DNA from: Phocaeicola_A sp045545095
GTDB taxonomy: Bacteria; Bacteroidota; Bacteroidia; Bacteroidales; Bacteroidaceae
NCBI GenBank assembly: GCA_045545095.1
Contig: JAZQAG010000043.1
Span: 1 to 48,803, forward strand
Direction: 5' to 3'
DNA: 48,803 nt
The notes beneath the pieces were generated by a model, which ran no database searches, was not told the origin of the DNA, and saw nothing but the letters and a program-made list of their open reading frames with translations. The translations under genes and the position numbers were made by a program. Shown here piece after piece: positions 34,406 to 42,413 of this stretch (its first letter is position 1; each line of letters opens with the position of its first letter).

Positions 34406-35074
34406 ATGGCTGTGAACGTAAGAATAGAGGAAAGCTGGAAACAGCAGTTGGCCCCAGAATTTGAAAAAGATTATTTCAAGACCTTGACTGATTTTGTGCG
34501 CAATGAGTATTCCCAAACGACCGTGTACCCTCCCGGAAAACTCATCTTCAATGCTTTTGACCTATGTCCTTTCGACAAGGTGAAGGTTGTCATCATCGGC
34601 CAAGACCCCTATCATGGTCCCCAACAAGCACATGGATTATGTTTTTCTGTCAATGAAGGAATAGCCTTTCCACCATCATTAGTGAATATATTTAAAGAAA
34701 TAGAAAGTGATCTTGGTATTCCAACACCCTCATCAGGGAACTTGACACGCTGGGCTGAGCAGGGAGTCTTACTATTAAATGCCACACTTACAGTAAGGGC
34801 TCACCAAGCTGGATCACACCAGCATCATGGATGGGAAGAATTTACGGATGCTGCCATACGCTGTTTGGCAGAGAGACGGACAGGATTAGTATTCCTACTT
34901 TGGGGGGCATATGCCCAAAAGAAAGGAGCTTTTATAGACCGGAACAAACACCTGGTACTCTCATCACCTCACCCATCGCCATTATCCGCTTGGCATGGCT
35001 TCTTCGGGAACAAGCATTTCAGCAAGACCAACAGCTACCTGGTCAATCAAGGGAAATCCCCCATCAATTGGTAA
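34406..35074 (+). CDS. ung: Uracil-DNA glycosylase
   Basis: The product excises uracil from DNA as the first step of base-excision repair. Motif A GQDPYHGPQQAHGLCFS carries the catalytic Asp, VLLLNATLTV is the core strand with Asn, and HPSPLSAWHGFFG is the leucine intercalation loop with the catalytic His. The usual Ung N-terminus is close to MAVNVRIEESWKQQL, so the ATG at 34406 (222 residues) is preferred. An in-frame ATG at 34382, directly after the asnA stop, would add 8 residues. asnA and ung are probably co-transcribed. Confidence 0.95.
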   Translation: MAVNVRIEESWKQQLAPEFEKDYFKTLTDFVRNEYSQTTVYPPGKLIFNAFDLCPFDKVKVVIIGQDPYHGPQQAHGLCFSVNEGIAFPPSLVNIFKEIESDLGIPTPSSGNLTRWAEQGVLLLNATLTVRAHQAGSHQHHGWEEFTDAAIRCLAERRTGLVFLLWGAYAQKKGAFIDRNKHLVLSSPHPSPLSAWHGFFGNKHFSKTNSYLVNQGKSPINW

Positions 35075-35147
35075 ATTCTCACCATATCCAAGTTAAGAGT
35101 CTGTTTCAGGAAATAGACCTTAATATTCAAAAAAAATACAAGTTTCC

Positions 35148-35178
35148 CTTGCAGCAACATATTATTTATTTATCTTTG
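35148..35178 (+). promoter_or_regulatory. Promoter of bcp (and possibly recA)
   Basis: CTTG at 35148-35151 and TATCTTTG at 35171-35178 are 19 bp apart, a good Bacteroidota -33/-7 pair 39 bp before the bcp ATG. Confidence 0.62.
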
Positions 35179-35216
35179 CTACCAATTAATCACAAACTGT
35201 TATAAAGTTTCACGAT

Positions 35217-35669
35217 ATGACCATTGGAGACAAAGCCCCCGAGTTGCTGGGAGTAAATGAGAATAGCGAAGAGATACGTCTCAGTCAATATGCTGGGAAA
35301 AAACTTATACTATATTTCTACCCCAAAGATAACACATCAGGATGTACGACCGAGGCCTGCAACCTAAGAGACAATTATCAAAAGTTACAAGATGCCGGAT
35401 ACGAAGTTGTAGGAGTAAGTATTGATAATGAAAAGTCCCACCAAAAGTTCATAGCCAAACATGAGCTTCCCTTTCCTCTTATTGCGGACACCGAAAAACG
35501 ACTGGTTGAAGCTTTCGGCGTCTGGGGAGAAAAAAGTATGTACGGCCGCAAGTATATGGGGACTTTCCGTACAACATTCGTAATAAATGAAGAGGGCATT
35601 ATCGAACAGATATTTTCTCCCAAAGAGATAAAAATAAAAGAACATGCCCAACAAATCCTGAACAAATAA
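35217..35669 (+). CDS. bcp: Thioredoxin-dependent thiol peroxidase (Bcp/PrxQ)
   Basis: The 150-residue peroxiredoxin reduces hydroperoxides with electrons from thioredoxin. The peroxidatic Cys43 and resolving Cys48 are in SGCTTEACNLRDNY, the Cys-x4-Cys pattern of atypical 2-Cys PrxQ. YFYPKDNT precedes it, and GVSIDNEKSHQKF and MGTFRTTFVINEEG follow. The length is normal for Bcp. It lies 34 bp upstream of recA in the same direction, so both may share the promoter at 35148. Confidence 0.94.
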   Translation: MTIGDKAPELLGVNENSEEIRLSQYAGKKLILYFYPKDNTSGCTTEACNLRDNYQKLQDAGYEVVGVSIDNEKSHQKFIAKHELPFPLIADTEKRLVEAFGVWGEKSMYGRKYMGTFRTTFVINEEGIIEQIFSPKEIKIKEHAQQILNK

Positions 35670-35703
35670 AAAACCAACAATCATAAAAAACCACATAAGC
35701 AAT

Positions 35704-36741
35704 ATGGCAAAAAAAGATTTCATCGAAGAGGGTGGCGCAGCCATCAACAATAGCGAAAAATTAAAAGCATTGCAAGCAGCAATGGACAAAATTGAAAAGA
35801 ATTTCGGTAAAGGTTCCATCATGAAAATGGGCAATGACAATATCGAAAGCGTAGAAGTCATTCCCTCAGGGTCCATCGGTCTGAATGCAGCTTTAGGTGT
35901 AGGAGGATATCCCAAAGGAAGAATCATTGAAATCTATGGCCCCGAATCATCAGGTAAAACGACATTGGCCATCCATGCCATTGCTGAAGCACAAAAAGCT
36001 GGTGGTATTGCAGCTATGATTGATGCCGAACATGCCTTTGACCGTTTCTATGCTGCCAAGTTAGGTGTTGACATTGACAACCTGCTGATCTCCCAACCCG
36101 ATAATGGTGAACAGGCACTGGAAATTGCCGACCAGCTGATCCGCTCATCAGCCATAGACATCATCGTCATCGACTCCGTAGCAGCCCTTACCCCTAAAGC
36201 AGAGATTGAAGGAGACATGGGAGACAATAAAGTAGGACTACAGGCCCGACTAATGTCACAAGCGCTCCGAAAGCTGACCTCCACTATCAACAAGACCAAT
36301 ACCACTTGCATTTTCATCAACCAATTGCGTGAAAAGATTGGTGTCATGTTTGGTAATCCAGAGACTACCACAGGAGGTAATGCGCTGAAGTTTTATGCCT
36401 CCGTCCGTCTGGATATTCGCCGTGCCTCACAACTCAAAGATGGCGATGAAGTGATAGGAAACCAAACACGAGTTAAAGTTGTCAAGAACAAAGTTGCTCC
36501 CCCCTTCCGAAAAGCCGAATTTGACATCATGTTCGGTGAGGGCATTTCTCGTTCAGGGGAAATTATTGACCTTGGTGTAGAATTGGGCATCATCAAAAAG
36601 AGTGGTTCATGGTTCAGCTATAATGACAGCAAATTAGGACAGGGACGGGATGCATGCAAGCAAATCATTCAGGACAACCCCGAATTAGCGGAAGAGCTGG
36701 AAGCCCTTATCATGGAAGCCCTTAAAGAGAAGAAAGACTGA
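35704..36741 (+). CDS. recA: Recombinase RecA
   Basis: The 345-residue protein drives homologous strand exchange and co-proteolysis of LexA-type repressors. It shows Walker A GPESSGKTT, IDAEHAFD, QPDNGEQALEIAD, Walker B IIVIDSVAALTPKAEIEGDMGD, loop L2 INQLREKIGVMFGNPETTTGG and the C-terminal GEGISRSGEIIDLGVE. The C-terminus ends in a short charged tail (EALKEKKD). It converges with the radical SAM gene with only 4 bp between stops, so no separate terminator fits between them. Confidence 0.98.
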   Translation: MAKKDFIEEGGAAINNSEKLKALQAAMDKIEKNFGKGSIMKMGNDNIESVEVIPSGSIGLNAALGVGGYPKGRIIEIYGPESSGKTTLAIHAIAEAQKAGGIAAMIDAEHAFDRFYAAKLGVDIDNLLISQPDNGEQALEIADQLIRSSAIDIIVIDSVAALTPKAEIEGDMGDNKVGLQARLMSQALRKLTSTINKTNTTCIFINQLREKIGVMFGNPETTTGGNALKFYASVRLDIRRASQLKDGDEVIGNQTRVKVVKNKVAPPFRKAEFDIMFGEGISRSGEIIDLGVELGIIKKSGSWFSYNDSKLGQGRDACKQIIQDNPELAEELEALIMEALKEKKD

Positions 36742-36745
36742 CAAT

Positions 36746-37681
36746 TCATTTGTTGTCTGCAACATATTTTCCCTGCCACGTATCCCGTTCAATCATACGA
36801 CGCAGAACACGCCCCGTGAATTCATGATTCTTCAATCCCCAATCTGGAGCAATCAGGAGTTCACGGGGTGATTGTGATATAAAACGTTCCAGTACCAGAT
36901 TGGGACGAAGACGTTCCACATAATCAATGACCACATCTATATATTCATCGACTCCGTAAAGATGAAATTCCTGCGGATTTTGTTCATATTCCCGCGCCAT
37001 TCGAGTTCCGCGTATCAATTGCAATTGATGCAGTTTCAATGTTGTGAGCGGCAAATCTGACAATACGCGAGCCTGATGCATCAGAGCATCATATCCCTCA
37101 CCTGGCAATCCTAATATGACATGCCCTCCTACCCGTATGCCACGAGCAGTTGTCCGTAGCACAGTTTCCACTGTAGTACTAAAAGTGTGACCACGATTTA
37201 TACGTTGCAAAATGGCATCATCTGTGCTTTCTATCCCATACTCTACCAACAAGAAGGTCCTCCGATTCAATTCCTCCAAATAATCCAATAGCTCATCAGG
37301 CATACAATCTGGACGTGTACCAATGACCAATCCTACCACATCCTCAGCCGCCAAAGCTTCTTCGTACAAATCTTTCAAACGCTCAATCTCGCCATAGGTA
37401 TTCGTGTAGGCCTGGAAGTAAGCTAAATAATGCATGTCCGGATATTTACGAGCAAAGAAGGAACGACCTTCAGCCAACTGTTGAGTCACACTTTTCTCTG
37501 TCTGGCAATAGCTGAGATTGAATGTCTGATTATTACAATAAGTGCATCCTCCCCACCCTTTCGTACCATCCCGATTAGGACAAGAAAATCCTGCATTAAG
37601 TGAAATCTTTTGCACTTTAAAAGGAAAGCACTCTCTCAGCCAACAGCCAAATTCACGATACCTTTCATTACGCCCGTTCAT
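36746..37681 (-). CDS. Radical SAM protein, YhcC family (TIGR01212-like)
   Basis: The 311-residue protein has the [4Fe-4S] cysteines in GFSCPNRDGTKGWGGCTYCNN, split here as CPNRDGTKGWGGC and CTYC; the wide spacing C-x10-C-x2-C is typical of the YhcC group rather than the common CxxxCxxC. Other features are KYPDMHYLAYFQAYTNTYG, GLVIGTRPDCMPDELLDYL, VEYGIESTDDAILQRINRGH and GGHVILGLPGEG. The biochemical role of the family is not established; tRNA modification has been suggested. A minus-strand -7 box (TATTTTTG, 37704-37711) is just upstream, divergent to asd. Confidence 0.9.
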   Translation of the reverse strand: MNGRNERYREFGCWLRECFPFKVQKISLNAGFSCPNRDGTKGWGGCTYCNNQTFNLSYCQTEKSVTQQLAEGRSFFARKYPDMHYLAYFQAYTNTYGEIERLKDLYEEALAAEDVVGLVIGTRPDCMPDELLDYLEELNRRTFLLVEYGIESTDDAILQRINRGHTFSTTVETVLRTTARGIRVGGHVILGLPGEGYDALMHQARVLSDLPLTTLKLHQLQLIRGTRMAREYEQNPQEFHLYGVDEYIDVVIDYVERLRPNLVLERFISQSPRELLIAPDWGLKNHEFTGRVLRRMIERDTWQGKYVADNK

Positions 37682-37703
37682 ATCTCCTGCACTAAAATAA
37701 ATG

Positions 37704-37711
37704 CAAAAATA
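37704..37711 (-). promoter_or_regulatory. -7 box for the YhcC-like gene
   Basis: The minus strand reads TATTTTTG, 22 bp before the start codon at 37681. Confidence 0.5.
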
Positions 37712-37785
37712 AGAAAAGCACTTCTAATTCAATCCCAAAACTGCAAAAAGTTTCCATTTTCTTAGACAGATATGGCAAAATGTTA

Positions 37786-37793
37786 TAATTTTG
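37786..37793 (+). promoter_or_regulatory. -7 box for asd
   Basis: TAATTTTG matches TAnnTTTG, 49 bp before the asd ATG. It forms a divergent promoter region with the box at 37704. Confidence 0.52.
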
Positions 37794-37842
37794 CAGCTTC
37801 AAATAGAAATACATACATTAATTACAAAACTATATTAGAAAA

Positions 37843-38853
37843 ATGAGAGTAGCTATTGTTGGTGCAAGTGGTGCCGTAGGGCAAGAGTTCCTACGTGTAC
37901 TTGAGGAGAGAAACTTCCCGCTGGATGAATTGTTGTTATTTGGTTCATCACGTAGTGCCGGACGCAAATACACTTTCCGTGGAAAAGAAATTGAAGTCAA
38001 ACTTCTACAGCACAACGACGATTTCAAAGATGTAGATATTGCATTCACTTCTGCTGGAGCTGGTACAACTAAAGAATTTACCGAAACTATCACCAAGCAT
38101 GGTGCCGTACTCATCGACAACTCCAGCGCCTACCGCATGGATGAAGATGTTCCTTTGGTAGTTCCTGAGGTTAACCCCGAAGATGCCCTTAACCGTCCCC
38201 GTAATGTGATTGCCAACCCCAACTGTACCACTATACAGATGGTAGTAGCATTGAAAGCTATAGAGAACATCTCACATATCAAGCGTGTACACGTAGCGAC
38301 TTATCAAGCAGCCAGTGGTGCTGGAGCTGCCGCCATGGATGAGTTGTATGAGCAATATCGTCAGGTATTGGCCAATGAACCTGTCACAGTAAACAAGTTT
38401 GCCTATCAGTTGGCATTCAACCTTATCCCACAGATTGACGTATTTACTGACAACGGTTATACCAAAGAGGAAATGAAAATGTTCAACGAAACACGTAAAA
38501 TCATGCACTCTGATATTCAGGTAAGTGCGATGTGTGTGCGCGTTCCGGCCTTACGTTCCCACTCTGAAAGTATCTGGGTTGAAACCGAGCGCCCCGTTTC
38601 TCCCGAAGAAGCCCGAGAGGCTTTTGCCAATGGTGAAGGATTGGTACTGATGGATAATCCTGCAGAAAAGGAATATCCTATGCCACTTTTCCTGGCTGGT
38701 AAAGATCCTGTTTATGTAGGTAGAATCCGCAAGGACTTGGCCAATGAAAATGGATTGACATTCTGGATTGTCGGTGACCAGATCAAGAAAGGAGCGGCCC
38801 TCAATGCCGTACAAATAGCAGAATATCTTATCAAAGTAGGCGATATTAAATAA
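37843..38853 (+). CDS. asd: Aspartate-semialdehyde dehydrogenase
   Basis: The 336-residue enzyme reduces aspartyl phosphate to the semialdehyde, the branch point to lysine/DAP, threonine and methionine. It has the N-terminal NADP motif VAIVGASGAVGQEFLRVLEE, AFTSAGAGTTKEF, IDNSSAYRMDEDVPLVVPEVN, the catalytic Cys in ANPNCTTIQM, YQAASGAGAAAMDEL, MCVRVPALRSHSESIWVE with the active-site His, and WIVGDQIKKGAALNAVQIAE. The length is normal for the Gram-positive-like ASADH type used by Bacteroidota. It ends at a palindromic repeat shared with the convergent lpxH. Confidence 0.96.
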   Translation: MRVAIVGASGAVGQEFLRVLEERNFPLDELLLFGSSRSAGRKYTFRGKEIEVKLLQHNDDFKDVDIAFTSAGAGTTKEFTETITKHGAVLIDNSSAYRMDEDVPLVVPEVNPEDALNRPRNVIANPNCTTIQMVVALKAIENISHIKRVHVATYQAASGAGAAAMDELYEQYRQVLANEPVTVNKFAYQLAFNLIPQIDVFTDNGYTKEEMKMFNETRKIMHSDIQVSAMCVRVPALRSHSESIWVETERPVSPEEAREAFANGEGLVLMDNPAEKEYPMPLFLAGKDPVYVGRIRKDLANENGLTFWIVGDQIKKGAALNAVQIAEYLIKVGDIK

Positions 38854-38867
38854 TTTGTCTATTTCAT

Positions 38868-38945
38868 CTTGACCAATTACCATTTATAGGGTACAATTGA
38901 GAAGTATTCGCAGAGTAAAGTTGTACTTTATAAATGGTAATTGGT
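38868..38945. repeat. ACCAATTACCATTTA inverted repeat, family copy 3; bidirectional terminator
   Basis: ACCAATTACCATTTATAGGG (38871-38890, continuing TACAATTG) pairs with a right arm ending in TATAAATGGTAATTGGT (38929-38945). It lies between the asd stop and the convergent lpxH end. It is related to the elements at 6475-6582 and 27039-27180. Confidence 0.72.
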
Positions 38946-38997
38946 TTCTTTATATCTAATTCTTTATGTTCTATTATGAACAAGAAGGAGTCATATC

Positions 38998-39774
38998 CTA
39001 AAGCTGGCTCTGCCCTTCTATATACTGTTCCATACAAAGCTGTCCTCCATCAAAAACAGCATAAGAGAAGCAACTAATCCAGTCGCCCAGAATCAAGATA
39101 CGACTCTCCCTACTGAGCATCAGATCCAGTTCTATATGACGATGTCCAAAAATAAAATAATTGATAGAAGGATGTCCCTTGAGATAATCCTTAGCATATA
39201 AGACAAGCCCCTCTTTATCTTCACCCAAATAGGGAGGCTCTTTGCCATCCACCCGTTTTAGCCGACTGTGTTTGGCCCACTCTAATCCAAAATCGACGCT
39301 CCACCGAGGATGTAACATGGAAAACAACCGACGAAGTGTTGCACTATGGAATACCGCTTGTAGCAAGCGTACCTTCCAATGCTTGTCGGCATAATCCAGG
39401 CCATCCCCATGCGCAAGATAAAATTCCTTACCATGGATTTCACATGTCATTGGTTCCCGATGAATGATAACTCCACACTCTTTCTCCAAATAGTCACCAC
39501 ACCACATATCGTGATTCCCCACAAAAAAATGGACCTCTACTCCACGGTCTGTCAGTTCAGAGAGTTTCCCTAAAAAGCGGGTATACCCTTTAGGAATCAC
39601 CAATTTGAACTCATACCAGAAGTCGAACATATCCCCCAACAGATATATTGCTTCAGCTTTATCCTTGATGCTATCCAAGAAGTTCACCAAACGCCGCTCG
39701 TGCGTACGTCCGTGACTGATAGCCCGAGAACCTAAATGGGCATCTGAAAGAAAATAGACCTTCTTCATAGACAA
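38998..39774 (-). CDS. lpxH: UDP-2,3-diacylglucosamine diphosphatase
   Basis: The 258-residue metallophosphatase releases UMP from UDP-2,3-diacylglucosamine to give lipid X in lipid A synthesis at the inner membrane face. The di-metal motifs are complete: SDAHLG, YLLGDMFDFW, FFVGNHDMW, LAHGDGLDY and FIFGHRHIELD. It is slightly longer than E. coli LpxH (240). The downstream end abuts the repeat shared with asd. The DUF59 gene lies 11 bp upstream on the same strand, so the two are co-transcribed. Confidence 0.9.
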   Translation of the reverse strand: MSMKKVYFLSDAHLGSRAISHGRTHERRLVNFLDSIKDKAEAIYLLGDMFDFWYEFKLVIPKGYTRFLGKLSELTDRGVEVHFFVGNHDMWCGDYLEKECGVIIHREPMTCEIHGKEFYLAHGDGLDYADKHWKVRLLQAVFHSATLRRLFSMLHPRWSVDFGLEWAKHSRLKRVDGKEPPYLGEDKEGLVLYAKDYLKGHPSINYFIFGHRHIELDLMLSRESRILILGDWISCFSYAVFDGGQLCMEQYIEGQSQL

Positions 39775-39785
39775 TTCAAACTACA

Positions 39786-40103
39786 TTACAGAAAACCTAA
39801 TTCAAGTTTAGCTTCTTCACTCATCATATCCTTGTCCCACTCGGGTTCAAAAACCAGATTCACCGTAGCTGCAGTGACCCCATTAACAGACTCGACCTTT
39901 TGCCGGACATCTTCCATAATGAAATCAGCCGCCGGACAATTAGGAGCCGTCAGAGTCATATCAATAACGACATCACCGGCATCTCCAACATCTATTTTAT
40001 AGATTAGTCCCAAGTCATAAACATTCACGGGGATTTCTGGGTCAAACACCGTTTTCAACACTTCAATGATACGTTCCTCTATCGTAAATTTTGTGGTATT
40101 CAT
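39786..40103 (-). CDS. DUF59/MIP18-family iron-sulfur assembly factor (SufT-like)
   Basis: The 105-residue protein is a single DUF59 domain: ERIIEVLKTVFDPEIPVNVYDLGLIYKI, seen in the parts VFDPEIPVNVYDLGLIY, then MTLTAPNCPAADFIMEDV with the conserved Cys, then VNLVFEPEWDKDMMSEEAK. Members of this family help mature Fe-S clusters (SufT, CIA2/MIP18) or belong to the PaaD group. With no phenylacetate genes nearby, the Fe-S role is more likely. It shares an operon with lpxH and has its own -7 box upstream. Confidence 0.88.
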   Translation of the reverse strand: MNTTKFTIEERIIEVLKTVFDPEIPVNVYDLGLIYKIDVGDAGDVVIDMTLTAPNCPAADFIMEDVRQKVESVNGVTAATVNLVFEPEWDKDMMSEEAKLELGFL

Positions 40104-40127
40104 ACGTTTTTAATCTGTATAGATATG

Positions 40128-40135
40128 CAAAGGTA
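40128..40135 (-). promoter_or_regulatory. -7 box for the DUF59-lpxH operon
   Basis: The minus strand reads TACCTTTG, 24 bp upstream of the ATG at 40103. Confidence 0.52.
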
Positions 40136-40221
40136 ACACTTTTTTCAGACAACACTGCAACGCTTGGAATCAAGAATATGTTTTTACCAACATTTTACTT
40201 CTTCGCCAAAAAATAATCCAC

Positions 40222-40914
40222 TCAAATGCGCCCTTCATCACTATAACTGTAATATTTTCCATCCGTAACGATCAGATGATCCATCAACCGGATATTCATA
40301 GTCTCTGCGGCACGGGCCAATTGAGTTGTCAACTGGTCATCCTGCCGACTTGGGCGCACACTACCCGACGGATGATTATGACAAAGTACTATAGAGGTCG
40401 CTCTCGAAATGAGAGCTTCACGCATCACCAAACGTACATCTACCAATGTAGAAGCAATACCTCCTACTGACAGACGAACGCATTTTATTACCTTACTTGC
40501 AGCATTCAACAACATAACCCAGCATTCCTCCACAGGCAAATCACACATCTTAGGATGGAAATATTCATACAAATCCTTGGATGAACGAGGTTGGAAACGT
40601 TCTTCCACCTCAGCCAATTTCCTACGCCGTCCAAGTTCACAAGCCGCCATGACGGTGATTGCTTTAGCCGGTCCTATACCTTTGAATTGGCAAAGCCGCT
40701 CAATGGACATTTTTCCCAATTCATTCAAGTTATTGCCACACGATGCCAGAACACGGCGCATCAGCTCTACAGCAGTATCCTCCGGACTTCCCGAACCTAT
40801 CAGAATGGCCAACAATTCTGCATCGGTCAGCATCTCGGCACCATGAGCCACCATTTTCTCTCGTGGGCGGTCTTCCTCTGCCCACTGATTAATTTTCAGC
40901 TTACCAACATTCAT
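40222..40914 (-). CDS. radC: RadC-family JAB-domain protein
   Basis: The 230-residue protein has an N-terminal helix-hairpin-helix-like region (MSIERLCQFKGIGPAKAITVMAACELGRR, seen as FKGIGPAKAITVMA). Its C-terminal JAB/MPN metalloprotease-like domain has the metal motif LCHNHPSGSVRPSRQDD (HxHPSG...S...D) and the upstream Glu in REALISRATS. Despite the historical name, a direct DNA-repair role is doubtful. Its ATG overlaps the stop of the upstream DUF2461 gene by 4 bp. Confidence 0.9.
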   Translation of the reverse strand: MNVGKLKINQWAEEDRPREKMVAHGAEMLTDAELLAILIGSGSPEDTAVELMRRVLASCGNNLNELGKMSIERLCQFKGIGPAKAITVMAACELGRRRKLAEVEERFQPRSSKDLYEYFHPKMCDLPVEECWVMLLNAASKVIKCVRLSVGGIASTLVDVRLVMREALISRATSIVLCHNHPSGSVRPSRQDDQLTTQLARAAETMNIRLMDHLIVTDGKYYSYSDEGRI

Positions 40915-41591
40915 AATTTTTCACGGGAATAAGCTATACCCCGATTGATATATTCAAGAAAAGGACGTGTTGTTCTGAAAAGATCGGCAACTCTCGAAAC
41001 CAATCCTTCAGCCAGCATAAAGTCATCGTCAGGAGTATAACAGAGACAAAAGGCTTTCAAGCGAAGATACTCCTCATAGGGAGTTCCTTCAGGGAATCCT
41101 TTTGGATTACGTTTGAGTGCCCCTCCCCTATCCAACCAGAAACGAGAGTCAGCCTGTCGGAGTGCCTCTTCGAAATCTCCCTGTCCGTAGGCAATATCTT
41201 CACGCAGAATCTTCAGAGATTCAGGGGTACAACAATAATCTCCTACAGCCAACATATGGTTGTCGGGATACCCCTCTCCACCTGTACTCACATGAAAATA
41301 ATAACCAGAGTAACCAGACTTCTTTCCGCCAGGACAAATGAATGCTCCCAAATGAGTCTTATATGGACTTTTGTCAGCAGAGAAGCGAACATCGCGATAA
41401 ATACGGTATGTACACTCCTTTGCATTCAACCCTGAGATAGCAGGATCAAATTGCGCAATCCCCTTTATCAACTCATCCACAAATACATGAAAACGAGCCT
41501 GCACATCAGCAAACTGTTCCTTGTGGGCCTGAAACCATGTACGGTCATTGTGTTGCTGCAAGTCTCGTAGAAAAGCAATTATTTCCTTCAT
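40911..41591 (-). CDS. DUF2461-family protein
   Basis: The 226-residue protein matches DUF2461: FLRDLQQHNDRTWFQAHKEQF at the N-terminus (seen as LQQHNDRTWFQAHK), YRIYRDVRFSADKSPYKTHLGAF in the middle (RDVRFSADKSPYK), GYYFHVSTGGEGYPDNHMLAVG, then PKGFPEGTPYEEYLRLK. No enzymatic function is known for the family. It is the first gene of a two-gene unit with radC, driven by a well-formed promoter. Confidence 0.85.
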   Translation of the reverse strand: MKEIIAFLRDLQQHNDRTWFQAHKEQFADVQARFHVFVDELIKGIAQFDPAISGLNAKECTYRIYRDVRFSADKSPYKTHLGAFICPGGKKSGYSGYYFHVSTGGEGYPDNHMLAVGDYCCTPESLKILREDIAYGQGDFEEALRQADSRFWLDRGGALKRNPKGFPEGTPYEEYLRLKAFCLCYTPDDDFMLAEGLVSRVADLFRTTRPFLEYINRGIAYSREKL

Positions 41592-41617
41592 ACCTTTGCC
41601 AAATCGATATTTCTCAA

Positions 41618-41649
41618 CAAAGGTAAGTATTTATCCTTTATTGGACAAA
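41618..41649 (-). promoter_or_regulatory. -33/-7 promoter of the DUF2461-radC operon
   Basis: The minus strand reads TTTG (41649-41646), then 20 bp, then TACCTTTG (41625-41618). Both boxes match the consensus exactly, making this the best promoter in the window. Confidence 0.72.
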
Positions 41650-41660
41650 AAGAAAAAGAG

Positions 41661-41713
41661 AAAAAGGGAATAAGAAAAAGATATATCCTCATATCTACGC
41701 TTATTCCCTTTTA
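41661..41713 (-). terminator. Terminator of the small coiled-coil protein gene
   Basis: AAAAGGGAATAAG (41662-41674) and CTTATTCCCTTTT (41700-41712) form a 13-bp perfect stem. An inner GATAT/ATATC hairpin sits in the loop. On the minus strand T-rich DNA follows. Confidence 0.75.
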
Positions 41714-41735
41714 TCTTTCACACACTTATAAGACA

Positions 41736-42047
41736 TCACCGTTTGTCTGGTACACCAAGAGCTTCCCAATGTGCCTGATCAAAGTTCTTCTTCACCACAC
41801 TCTTTAATTCTTGCAGATGCTGACGAAGATCATTCAACTTCTGGTTAGCAGCCGAGGCTTTTTCACTAACTATAGCTCTCAATTCATCCAACTCTCTGTT
41901 CATACAATCGGCCTCTGAAGCCTCCTTCTCCAAGATCTCCATAGCTTCGCGAGTCACGCCATAAGGAGCCACACGGTCATAATTCTTTTTTAGGCCATCA
42001 AGTAATGTATAGGCCTTTTCAATCTGAATCGAATAGGTTTTAGACAT
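41736..42047 (-). CDS. Small predicted coiled-coil protein of unknown function
   Basis: The 103-residue protein has no signal peptide and no membrane segment. Residues about 45-90 are charged and heptad-like (EILEKEASEADCMNRELDEL, then NQKLNDLRQHLQELKSVVKK), predicting one long helix or coiled coil. The N-terminus (KTYSIQIEKAYTLLDGLKKN) may form another helix. No family is recognised. The gene stands alone with its own -7 box (TAAATTTG, 42061-42068) and terminator, which supports real expression. Confidence 0.72.
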   Translation of the reverse strand: MSKTYSIQIEKAYTLLDGLKKNYDRVAPYGVTREAMEILEKEASEADCMNRELDELRAIVSEKASAANQKLNDLRQHLQELKSVVKKNFDQAHWEALGVPDKR

Positions 42048-42060
42048 AATTTTTATTTTT

Positions 42061-42068
42061 CAAATTTA
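42061..42068 (-). promoter_or_regulatory. -7 box for the small coiled-coil gene
   Basis: The minus strand reads TAAATTTG, 13 bp before the ATG at 42047. The leader would be very short. The remaining gap up to the der terminator is AT-rich with nothing else recognisable. Confidence 0.42.
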
Positions 42069-42329
42069 TACATATAGAAAGCGATGCTTCGACACCCTTT
42101 TCTGTTGTAAAATTACAAAATATTTTCGTTCTTTACAAACCAATATCGATAGACATACATTACCAATCAACGATATAAAACGGTATGCTACAAGCATTTA
42201 CAAATGCGTTAAAGTTTGCAAACGACATCATTTTCATCCTTATAGGAATATATAAATTATGACACAAAGGAGCCCTATTCTGACTCGAACAGCTACTATG
42301 TCTGATAAATAAAAAGGAGAAAACAAGAA

Positions 42330-42382
42330 AAAAATAATGGGTAACAGGGAACGAGCCGAATGGCTTACGCACCCTGTCACCC
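42330..42382 (-). terminator. Terminator of the yceD-rpmF-fabH-era-der cluster
   Basis: GGGTAACAGGG (42339-42349) and CCCTGTCACCC (42372-42382) form an 11-bp stem with an inner GAGCC/GGCTT stem. On the minus strand it is followed by ATTATTTTTTTC. It lies 31 bp after the der stop. Confidence 0.8.
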
Positions 42383-42413
42383 AATGAGTCGTCACCCTTT
42401 AACGGGCATCACA

